A stretch of DNA of 11,391 nt from Bacteroidales bacterium. GTDB taxonomy: Bacteria; Bacteroidota; Bacteroidia; Bacteroidales; Muribaculaceae. Below the pieces are notes generated by a model that made no database searches, was not told the DNA's origin, and saw only the letters and a program-made list of their open reading frames with translations. The stretch covers positions 1 through 11,391 of the forward strand of contig SFER01000055.1 of NCBI GenBank assembly GCA_004557195.1. Direction: 5' to 3'. The translations under genes and the position numbers were made by a program. Of the stretch, positions 5,135-11,391 are shown one piece after another; position 1 is the first letter of the stretch, and each line of letters begins with the position of its first letter.

Positions 5135-6052
5135 TTATTTGGACATGGGGATTTTCATGCCCTCGTTGCTGAGGATTGTGGCGGGGAAGATGGCGCGGGC
5201 TTCGTTGAGGAGGACACTTTCGTCGCGGTAGCGCGAGGAGTAGTGCCCGAGGATGAGGTTTTTGGCGCCCACTTTGCGGGCTACCTCGGCTGCCTGCGCT
5301 GCTGTGGAGTGGAACCGCGCTTTGGCGTCGGCGGCGTGTTCGCTCGCGTAGGTGGATTCGTGATAGAGCCAGTCAACGCCCTCGATATACGGGAGATACT
5401 TCTCTGCCGGCATCGTGTCGCTCACATAGGCGTAGCGCACGGCAGGAGTGGGTGTCGTGGTGAGCAGTTCGTTGGCTATCACAGTGCCGTCGGGCTTCAC
5501 AAAGTCCTCCCCGGCACGCAGATTGTTCATAAAATAGATGGGCACACCGTGGAAGCGAGCCATCTCGCCGTTGATGTGTCGCCCTCCTTGGCGCTCCTCG
5601 AAGAGGAATCCCACCGTGGGCACTCGGTGCTTGAGAGGGAAAGTCGAAATTGTAACCGCATCGTCGGCATACACCTCCGCGTGCCCCACCGAAATCTCGT
5701 CGAACGTGATTTTGAACGGCATTTCGCGGCAGAAATAGTCGGTTTGCGCCTTAAAGAGCGTGATGCCGTCGCGGATTGTGTGAATCACAATCTCGCCGCC
5801 GTGGTTTTGCAGCCCCATTGTGGAGAGGAGCCCCAAAAGACCGAAGCAGTGGTCGCCATGGAGGTGGCTGATAAAGATATGCGAGAGGCGCGACCACTTC
5901 AAGCCCATTTTCATGAGCATAGTCTGCGCACCCTCGCCGCAATCAATCATGAAAAGTTTGTCGTGGACATTCAGAACCTGGCAAGAGGGGTGATGGATGA
6001 GCGTAGGCTTCGCCGAGCCGCACCCCAGGATGTTAAGTTCCACACGTCCCAT
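5135..6052 (-). CDS. rnz: Ribonuclease Z (tRNA 3' endonuclease)
   Basis: This zinc endonuclease of the metallo-beta-lactamase fold removes the 3' trailer of tRNA precursors. At 305 aa it is a normal short-form RNase Z. The signature HLHGDH is at 63-68. Further metal ligands are seen as His142 (LKHRVPTVGF), Asp212 (SDTMP) and His270 (GHYSSRY), with the HEST motif at 231-234 and His248 in FHSTAAQAAEVA. The region at about 152-200 is where the tRNA-binding flexible arm lies in the family. The start ATG at 6052 is 6 bases after the adk stop, so the gene is probably translated from the adk transcript. The family call is firm; a role in mRNA turnover is also possible. Confidence 0.95.
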   Translation of the reverse strand: MGRVELNILGCGSAKPTLIHHPSCQVLNVHDKLFMIDCGEGAQTMLMKMGLKWSRLSHIFISHLHGDHCFGLLGLLSTMGLQNHGGEIVIHTIRDGITLFKAQTDYFCREMPFKITFDEISVGHAEVYADDAVTISTFPLKHRVPTVGFLFEERQGGRHINGEMARFHGVPIYFMNNLRAGEDFVKPDGTVIANELLTTTPTPAVRYAYVSDTMPAEKYLPYIEGVDWLYHESTYASEHAADAKARFHSTAAQAAEVARKVGAKNLILGHYSSRYRDESVLLNEARAIFPATILSNEGMKIPMSK

Positions 6053-6058
6053 GGTGTC

Positions 6059-6634
6059 TTATTTTATAGCGTCGATACTCTTTTTGATGTCGGCAAAGAT
6101 ATCGTCGATCGAGCCGGAACCCTTGATAGAGAGATATTTGCCCTCGTTTACATAGAAATCGCGGAGCGGTTGAGTTTGGCTGTGATACACAGCGAGACGC
6201 TTTTGGATAGTCTCGAGATTGTCGTCGCTGCGACCGCTCTCGGCGCCGCGCTTGATAAGGCGGTCGATAAGTTCGTCGTCAGCCACTTCGAGTCCCACAA
6301 CGGCATTCACCTGAGCGCCGCGCTTGGCGAGCATCTCGTTGAGGGCTACAGCCTGCGGGATAGTGCGCGGGAAGCCGTCGAAAATCACGCCGTCGCGAGT
6401 GGCGGGGTTGGAGTCGAGCAAGTCGCTGAGGATATTCACCATCAACTCATCGGGGATGAGTTGACCGTTGGATATAAATTTATCGGCAGTCTTTCCGAGT
6501 TCGGTACCCTTTGCGATTTGGTCGCGGAGCACCTCGCCGGTGGAGATGTGAAACAAACCATAAGTTTCTATAAGTTTCTCACTTTGAGTGCCCTTGCCGG
6601 AGCCCGGGGCACCGAAAATAACTAAATTAAACAT
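6059..6634 (-). CDS. adk: Adenylate kinase, short-LID form
   Basis: It interconverts AMP and ATP with two ADP in the cytoplasm and sets the adenylate balance. The P-loop GAPGSGKGT is at 8-16. HISTGEVLR (29-37) and FDGFPRT (about 84-90) form the AMP site. RLIKRGAESGRSDDN marks the LID hinge, with no zinc-LID insertion, giving 191 aa, as usual in this phylum. I chose ATG 6634 because MFNLVIFGAPGSGKGT is the canonical beginning and AAAAGG lies just upstream. A longer GTG start at 6670 would run through the terminator hairpin. It follows hpt, as in many Bacteroidales. No promoter box is seen in the short gap, so expression probably depends on readthrough past that hairpin. Confidence 0.96.
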   Translation of the reverse strand: MFNLVIFGAPGSGKGTQSEKLIETYGLFHISTGEVLRDQIAKGTELGKTADKFISNGQLIPDELMVNILSDLLDSNPATRDGVIFDGFPRTIPQAVALNEMLAKRGAQVNAVVGLEVADDELIDRLIKRGAESGRSDDNLETIQKRLAVYHSQTQPLRDFYVNEGKYLSIKGSGSIDDIFADIKKSIDAIK

Positions 6635-6659
6635 AGCATTACCTTTTTTGAAGACTCGT

Positions 6660-6690
6660 AAAAAGAGCACACCACGGGTGCGGAGTGCTC
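6660..6690 (-). terminator. Intrinsic terminator between hpt and adk
   Basis: On the minus strand GAGCAC-T-CCGC, loop ACCC, GTGG-T-GTGCTC forms a 10-bp stem with one T-T mismatch and one G-U pair, followed at once by TTTTT. It begins 16 bases past the hpt stop and ends about 25 bases before the adk start. It should stop part of the transcripts leaving hpt. Confidence 0.75.
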
Positions 6691-6706
6691 AATTCATATA
6701 GTTTGG

Positions 6707-7252
6707 TTATTTATTATCCTTGCTAAGAATGTAGATGTCGGGGAGGTTGCGTGCAAGGCCGTCGAGGTCAAGACCATAGCCGATGATGAATTTCGACGGG
6801 ATGTTGAAGCACACATAGTCGGGAACAAGACCGCAAGTCGAAGAATCGGGCTTGAACAGCAGCGTAGCGAGCTTGATCTGCTTGGGGTTCTTAGTCTTGA
6901 GCGACTCGATGAGCTGAGTGGCGGTGAGCCCGGTGTCCACGATGTCTTCAACGATGATAACGGTGCGCCCCTCGATGCTTTCGGTGAGCCCGAGCACCTC
7001 TTTCACCTCGCCGGTAGAGGACATTCCCGAATAAGATTTGTAACGAATAAAGGATATTTCCGATTCAAAATCGACCGAGCGAAACAGGTCGGCGGCAAAG
7101 ATGAAGGCGCCATTGAGCACGCAAAGGAAAAGAGGCTTTTCGTTGCCGCAGTCGCGAGTGATTTCGGAGGCGACTCTCTTCACCTCTTTTTGAATCTCTT
7201 CGTTCTTAATATAAGGCTCGAATTCAAGCCCTTTATACGATATGTGTTCCAT
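6707..7252 (-). CDS. hpt: Hypoxanthine phosphoribosyltransferase
   Basis: This purine salvage enzyme transfers ribose 5-phosphate from PRPP to hypoxanthine, and often guanine, giving IMP or GMP. Type I PRTase features are clear in 181 aa. LCVLNGAFIFAADL (43-56) carries the first pyrophosphate loop. KSYSGMSSTGEV (72-83) is the flexible catalytic loop. VIIVEDIVDTGLT (98-110) is the PRPP-binding motif, with acidic Glu102-Asp103 and catalytic Asp106. GYGLDLDGLARNLPDIY (158-174) binds base and metal. The start ATG at 7252 follows a TACCTTTG box by 17 bases. It leads the hpt-adk-rnz cluster, but a terminator directly after it would let it be expressed more than adk. Confidence 0.95.
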   Translation of the reverse strand: MEHISYKGLEFEPYIKNEEIQKEVKRVASEITRDCGNEKPLFLCVLNGAFIFAADLFRSVDFESEISFIRYKSYSGMSSTGEVKEVLGLTESIEGRTVIIVEDIVDTGLTATQLIESLKTKNPKQIKLATLLFKPDSSTCGLVPDYVCFNIPSKFIIGYGLDLDGLARNLPDIYILSKDNK

Positions 7253-7269
7253 TATGATAAAAACTTTCG

Positions 7270-7277
7270 CAAAGGTA
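7270..7277 (-). promoter_or_regulatory. Bacteroidota -7 box (TACCTTTG) for hpt
   Basis: TACCTTTG on the minus strand lies 17 bases before the hpt ATG and matches TAnnTTTG. No good -33 TTTG is seen 19-21 bases upstream. It is the only candidate promoter found for the hpt-adk-rnz cluster. Confidence 0.5.
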
Positions 7278-7351
7278 AGAAAACTTTGCCTAATCCGTGG
7301 GATGAAACTCTATCGTTATGATAAATTAACACTCTCGCATGCGGTGGAGTG

Positions 7352-7385
7352 AAAAAAATTAAGCGGGTGCCTCACGGCAGCCGCT
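7352..7385 (-). terminator. Intrinsic terminator of the efflux/lpxA operon
   Basis: On the minus strand AGCGG-C-TGCC, loop GTGA, GGCA-C-CCGCT forms a 10-bp stem with one C-C mismatch, followed by TAATTTTTTT. It lies 42 bases after the lpxA stop and separates the operon from hpt. Confidence 0.85.
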
Positions 7386-7427
7386 CAAACCATGAAACAA
7401 AAATTATTATTGATTAAACTATTTGCA

Positions 7428-8222
7428 TTATTCAAATTCATTTACATTGGCGTTCACCGCCACGATATCGTTGTTGTGAGCGCGGATGAAGTCGAGGATT
7501 GCCTGGCGGGCGTCGCTCGGCTTGATGTCTGCCTCGATGCGGCGCAGAGCGTTGAACACCGAAGTGCCACACTGATAGATGTGGCGGTAAGCCTTGGCGA
7601 TATCGTCGATGATGTCCTCGGGGAACCCTTTTCGACGGAGCACGAAGGCGTTCACGCCGAAATACACCACCGGGTTGTGTGCCATGATGGTGAAAGGAGG
7701 CACATTGCCCGAGATGCGGCAGCCACCCTTGATGAGCGCCCATTCGCCGATGCAACCATTGTTGTGCAAGATGGCGTTGCTCGAGAGGATGCTGTATTTG
7801 CCCACATGGCAGTCGCCGGCAATCTTCACGCCGTTGCCAAGCACGCAACTACCCTCGATTACCGAGTCGTGCCCGATATGAGTCTCTGCCATAATAAACG
7901 AGCCTTCGCCGATGCGAGTTCCGCCCTCGGGTGTGATTCCGCGGTTGATAATCACAGCCTCGCGAATCTTGCAGTTATCGCCGATGTAGCAGAAGGTGTC
8001 CTCGCCGTTCCAGCGGAAATCCTGTGGCTCGGCGCTGACGATAGCACCTTGATACACTTTGATATTCTTACCCATGCGGGCGCCGCTAAGGATGCTCGCG
8101 TAGGGCATTATCTCACAATTGTCCCCTATTTCGACATTCTTGTCGATATAGGCAAACGGATGAACTGTTACGTTGTCGCCCAATTTGGCTTGGGGATCGA
8201 CATAAGCTAACGGACTAATCAT
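7428..8222 (-). CDS. lpxA: Acyl-ACP--UDP-N-acetylglucosamine O-acyltransferase (LpxA-type)
   Basis: It catalyses the first step of lipid A synthesis, moving a 3-hydroxyacyl chain from ACP to the 3-OH of UDP-GlcNAc in the cytoplasm. At 264 aa it has LpxA length. Hexapeptide repeats (I-G-D-N, I-G-E-G, V-L-G-N and others) build a left-handed beta-helix over about 1-185. The catalytic pair is in THIGHD (His115, His118; His118 corresponds to E. coli His125). The NPVVYFGVNAFVLRRKGF stretch (183-200) matches the conserved link to the C-terminal helical domain. The ATG at 8222 begins MISPLAYVDP and is 26 bases after the channel gene, so the two are cotranscribed. Bacteroidales usually keep lpxA with lpxD and lpxC-fabZ, so this could be a second, diverged copy. 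Confidence 0.88.
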   Translation of the reverse strand: MISPLAYVDPQAKLGDNVTVHPFAYIDKNVEIGDNCEIMPYASILSGARMGKNIKVYQGAIVSAEPQDFRWNGEDTFCYIGDNCKIREAVIINRGITPEGGTRIGEGSFIMAETHIGHDSVIEGSCVLGNGVKIAGDCHVGKYSILSSNAILHNNGCIGEWALIKGGCRISGNVPPFTIMAHNPVVYFGVNAFVLRRKGFPEDIIDDIAKAYRHIYQCGTSVFNALRRIEADIKPSDARQAILDFIRAHNNDIVAVNANVNEFE

Positions 8223-8248
8223 GGTGATGTTTATTTATGGTTTGACAA

Positions 8249-9634
8249 TTATCTTCCACCGCCGAGCGACTGATAGAGGTTGATAGTGGCTTGCGAGATG
8301 CTCAAATCGGTGCCAATTTGCTTGATTTGAGCTTGGAGCAACGACTGTTGAGCGGTCAACACCTCGAGATAGGTAGTGTTGGCGAGACGCTGGAGGTCTT
8401 CGTTGTATTCCACAGCCTTGGAGAGGCTATACACCTGGTTGGCTACGAAGACGCGCTTTTTGGAGAGCTGGTCGATAGTGACCATAGCGTGCTCAACCTC
8501 GTTGCAAGCGCTCATGAGAGTGTATTCAAAGTTGTTCATAGCCTGTTGCTGTTGAGCCTTGGCAACTTTGAGGTTTTGGATGTTCTGTCCGCGCGCGAAG
8601 AGCGGAGCCACAAGGTTGCCTGCGAGTTGCACGAACCAACTGCCCGGATTGCTGATTGTGTTGCCGAGGATGTTGGTGAAACCGCCGTTAGAGGAGATGG
8701 AGAGCGAGGGGTAGAACGCCGAGCGGGCGATGTTGGTGGCATAGTAGGCAGTAGCCACGCTCTGCTCGGCAGCTCTCACGTCGGGACGAGCGGCGAGGTA
8801 GCTCATAGGGATGCTCTTGTCGTAGCCGGCACACGGCATGAGTGTGGCGGCGTTGAGGTTGACATTCCAATCGGCTTTTTCGCCCACGAGGAGCGACATA
8901 GTGTTGTTGAGTTCGAGTATCTGCAATTCCACATCGGGGATAGAAGCGAGAATCGAGGAGTAGTTTGCCTCGCTTTGCACTACAGCCACCTCGGTGTAGC
9001 GACCTGCCTCTTTCATTTGGCGCATCACCTCAACCGATTGCGCCCATTTGTCGGCGGTCTCGAGATAGAGAGCGTGCTGGCGCTTGAGCGACACCAGTGC
9101 GTAGTAGGTGTTGGCAACGGCGCCGATAATCTGCGAGCGCACCGCTTGCTGATAGGCTTCGCTCTGCATCAAGGCAGCCTTGGCAGAACGCTTAGCGTTG
9201 GTGAGACGACCGAAGATATCGATTTCCCAGCTCACAGCAAGCGGGATGCTGTAGCCCCAGTTCCATTTGCTCGGGATTTTCTCGTAAGCCGAAGTGTTGC
9301 CGCTCGGAGTGATTGCCAACGAGGGCAAATAGCTGAGTTTGGCGCCGAGGAGGCGAGCTTGAGCGGCATCGACATTGAGTTTGGCGTTCTTCACGTCGGT
9401 GTTGTTCTCGAGCGCCTTGGCGATGAGTTCGCGCAACTGCGGGTCGGTGAACAATTCCTGCCAGGAGAGGTTGCCAAAGGCCGCGCTATCCACCGCCTCA
9501 TCTTTGGCAGCGGCATATTCGCCGGCTATTCCTTCTTTGGGCAGGTCAAACTTCTTGTATGTTTGGCAGCTGCTCACGGCTGTGGTGATTACCACAGCCA
9601 TGATAGCCAATTTTATATAATTTCTAAGTTTCAT
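8249..9634 (-). CDS. TolC/OprM-type outer-membrane efflux lipoprotein (NodT family)
   Basis: This is the outer-membrane channel of a tripartite RND pump, a trimer with a beta-barrel and a long periplasmic tunnel. Residues 1-22 are a lipoprotein signal with lipobox VSSC, so Cys23 should be lipidated. At 461 aa it has the usual OprM length. The two halves of the outer-membrane efflux repeat are visible: AVSWEIDIFGRLTNAKRSA (about 133-151) in the first and ATAYYATNIARSAFYPSLSISSNGG in the second. ARPDVRAAE between them is a conserved NodT-family motif. Ala/Gln-rich helices spanning the tunnel flank these. The start is 9 bases after the pump gene stop, which assigns it to that pump. Confidence 0.94.
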   Translation of the reverse strand: MKLRNYIKLAIMAVVITTAVSSCQTYKKFDLPKEGIAGEYAAAKDEAVDSAAFGNLSWQELFTDPQLRELIAKALENNTDVKNAKLNVDAAQARLLGAKLSYLPSLAITPSGNTSAYEKIPSKWNWGYSIPLAVSWEIDIFGRLTNAKRSAKAALMQSEAYQQAVRSQIIGAVANTYYALVSLKRQHALYLETADKWAQSVEVMRQMKEAGRYTEVAVVQSEANYSSILASIPDVELQILELNNTMSLLVGEKADWNVNLNAATLMPCAGYDKSIPMSYLAARPDVRAAEQSVATAYYATNIARSAFYPSLSISSNGGFTNILGNTISNPGSWFVQLAGNLVAPLFARGQNIQNLKVAKAQQQQAMNNFEYTLMSACNEVEHAMVTIDQLSKKRVFVANQVYSLSKAVEYNEDLQRLANTTYLEVLTAQQSLLQAQIKQIGTDLSISQATINLYQSLGGGR

Positions 9635-9643
9635 AATTCGCTA

Positions 9644-11391
9644 TTATTTAGTGTATTGTTGTAACTCGTTCGACATAGCCTCGTTCTGAGTGTCGCTCCA
9701 CTTGATAGGTTTAATCTTCTCCTGGATGCCTTGGAACACTACAAAGAGGCAGGGAACAATGAGCACTTGAAGCACAGTACCCACAAGCATACCGCCGATA
9801 GCACCCACACCGAGGGCGTTGTTACCATTGGCACCTACGCCGCTGGCAAACATCAACGGGAGAAGACCGATAATCATAGCCAACGAAGTCATGAGGATAG
9901 GACGGAGACGAGCGGCAGCACCCGCCACGGCGGCTCCGACAAGGCTCATGCCGGTGCGACGACGGTCAACGGCAAACTCAACAATAAGAATTGCGTTCTT
10001 GGCGAGCAAGCCGATGAGCATGATGAGCGAAATCTTCAAATAGATGTTGTTGGAGATGCCAAACATCTGAGCGAAGATGAATGTACCCATCAAGCCGAGA
10101 GGCACTGAAAGGATTACCGCAAGCGGCAACACATAACTTTCGTATTGAGCCGAGAGGATGAGGAACACGAATGCGAGACACAAGCCGAAGATAACCCCTG
10201 TGGCGCTTTCCGACTCGCTTGCCTGCTCGCGTGTCATACCCGAATACTCGTAGCTATAGCCTTGCGGCAACAATTTAGCCGCTGTCTCGGTGATAGCGTT
10301 GATAGCCTCACCGGTGGTGTAGCCCGAGTTGATAGTGGCATTGACAGGAATAGAGGTGAAGAGGTTGAAGCGGTTGATAAGGTCGGGACCATACACCTTG
10401 CGCAAAGTGATGAACGAGGTGATAGGAGCCATGCCCGATGCGGTGCGCACCATCACATTCTTCAAAGTCTCTTCGTTGATACGAGCCTCGGGGGTGGCCT
10501 GAACCATTACACGGTACAACTTACCGAAGCGGTTGAAGTTGCTGGCGTAGATACCGCCATAGTAGCCCTGCAAGGTGGTCATGATGATTTGAGGACTCAA
10601 TCCGGCGCGTTTTGCCTTCGCAACATCGACATCCACCATATATTGCGGATAGTTGGGGTTGAACGACGAGTAAGCCATCGAGAACTCGGGGCGTTGGTTC
10701 AACTCGGCGAGGAATTGTTGCGAAATACCGAAGAACTTGTTCAAGTCGCCACCGGTGCGGTCTTGCAACTGCATTTCGATACCGTTGGTGAGCGAGTAAC
10801 CCGAAATCATAGGGGGTGCGAAGAACATCACCTGCGCGTCTTTGATTTTCTGTCCGGCGATGCCGTAGAGTTGCGGAATGATTTTGAACACCGACTCATC
10901 TTTGCTACGTTCCTCCCAGTTTTTCATCTTCACAACGATTGTACCATAGGTACTACCTTGACCGGCGGCGAAACTATAGCCGTTAATCACTGTGCGCGAC
11001 TGGATGCACGGGAATTGTGCGAGGATGTTGTCAACCTCTTGAAGCACGGCGCCTGTGCGTTCCATTGATGATGCCGGAGGCAAAGTTACCATACAGAAGA
11101 ACACACCCTGGTCTTCATCGGGCACCATCGCGCTCGGTGTGATGCTCATCAACCACACAAGGAGTGCTATTGCGCCTGCTACAATGGCAAACGACACTGC
11201 TTTGGCTTTGATGAAGAAGTTGGCAATGCCGCGGTATTTGCCGAGCACAGTCTCGTAGGCAGCGTTGAACGCAGTGTGGAAGCGTTTAACGATATTGTCG
11301 TGTTTTTTGCCCTCACCGTGAGGCTTCAGCAAGATTGCGCACAAGGCAGGCGAAAGAGTCAAGGCGTTCAAAGCCGAGAGACCGATAGCCA
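9644..11391 (-). CDS. RND multidrug efflux pump, AcrB/HAE1 type, C-terminal part
   Basis: This is the inner-membrane proton-driven pump of the tripartite system. The window shows 581 codons; homologues are about 1050 aa, so roughly the first 460 lie beyond the edge. Visible parts: ALNALTLSPALCAILLKP (end of helix 6), helix 7 (AVSFAIVAGAIALLVWLM), the second periplasmic porter and docking lobe with VPDEDQG, and SGMTREQ before helix 8. Helices 8-12 follow, including GLLAKNAILIVEF in helix 10, whose Lys matches the proton-relay Lys940 of AcrB. The paired Asp residues of helix 4 are outside the window. The frame is intact and ends NELQQYTK. The adaptor gene should lie further right. The substrate range cannot be read from sequence. 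Confidence 0.95.
   Translation of the reverse strand, partial: AIGLSALNALTLSPALCAILLKPHGEGKKHDNIVKRFHTAFNAAYETVLGKYRGIANFFIKAKAVSFAIVAGAIALLVWLMSITPSAMVPDEDQGVFFCMVTLPPASSMERTGAVLQEVDNILAQFPCIQSRTVINGYSFAAGQGSTYGTIVVKMKNWEERSKDESVFKIIPQLYGIAGQKIKDAQVMFFAPPMISGYSLTNGIEMQLQDRTGGDLNKFFGISQQFLAELNQRPEFSMAYSSFNPNYPQYMVDVDVAKAKRAGLSPQIIMTTLQGYYGGIYASNFNRFGKLYRVMVQATPEARINEETLKNVMVRTASGMAPITSFITLRKVYGPDLINRFNLFTSIPVNATINSGYTTGEAINAITETAAKLLPQGYSYEYSGMTREQASESESATGVIFGLCLAFVFLILSAQYESYVLPLAVILSVPLGLMGTFIFAQMFGISNNIYLKISLIMLIGLLAKNAILIVEFAVDRRRTGMSLVGAAVAGAAARLRPILMTSLAMIIGLLPLMFASGVGANGNNALGVGAIGGMLVGTVLQVLIVPCLFVVFQGIQEKIKPIKWSDTQNEAMSNELQQYTK

Noticed and set aside
5111..5137. Possible bidirectional terminator between the ATPase and rnz stops
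   Set aside because: TAACC/GGTTA can pair, but the inner part pairs poorly and there is no good T tract on either strand.
5243..6625. 460-codon plus-strand open frame across rnz and adk
   Set aside because: It spans two well-recognised minus-strand genes and the gap between them; its translation shows no family motif.
8291..9664. 457-codon plus-strand open frame opposite the efflux channel gene
   Set aside because: It is antisense to a clear TolC/OprM lipoprotein gene, and the composition (His, Val, Glu-rich) is typical of a reverse-strand shadow.

Overview
The window looks like chromosomal DNA from a Bacteroidales bacterium, probably of the Muribaculaceae/Bacteroidaceae kind. The reasons are: several Bacteroidota-type -7 promoter boxes (TAnnTTTG) just upstream of genes; a DUF6249-like protein encoded beside an ECF sigma factor and a small two-helix partner; a short-LID adenylate kinase next to hypoxanthine phosphoribosyltransferase; and weak or absent Shine-Dalgarno sites. 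The genus is an inference. Almost all genes are on the minus strand.

Layout, left to right. Positions 1-47 hold the first codons of a minus-strand gene that runs off the window. Positions 48-666 have no protein gene. They hold two GC-rich repeat clusters (about 158-286 and 553-654) on either side of what looks like a free-standing small RNA gene on the minus strand: -7 box at 447-454, transcript about 441 to 311, ending in a strong intrinsic terminator. Positions 667-1611 encode a cation diffusion facilitator (probably Zn2+). Positions 1727-3411 hold an ECF sigma operon: a signal-peptide membrane protein, the sigma factor, and a small two-helix membrane protein that may be an anti-sigma. A candidate ECF-type promoter (GCAACC-N17-CGTCTAA) lies upstream, which would fit autoregulation.

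Positions 3412-3946 are mostly non-coding. A plus-strand TATCTTTG box is followed by a 14-codon ORF (MNNNNVIEHRGIKL) that resembles the beginning of an RseC-like gene cut short. The DNA then turns abruptly AT-rich and leads, through its own promoter, into a plus-strand AAA ATPase with a C-terminal DUF4143/PD-(D/E)XK-like region (3947-5113), a typical accessory gene and the only long plus-strand gene here. Facing it is a minus-strand cluster hpt, adk, rnz (7252 down to 5135): purine salvage, nucleotide balance and tRNA 3' processing. A clear intrinsic terminator sits between hpt and adk.

Positions 7428-11391 hold a minus-strand efflux operon: the C-terminal half of an AcrB-type RND pump (cut by the window edge), its TolC/OprM-type outer-membrane lipoprotein, and an lpxA-type acyltransferase as the last gene, closed by an intrinsic terminator. 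Pump, outer-membrane channel and lipid A synthesis all concern the outer envelope.

The most unusual material is non-coding: the small RNA cassette between 29-bp direct repeats, the 9-bp tandem arrays, and the truncated ORF at the edge of the ATPase insert.
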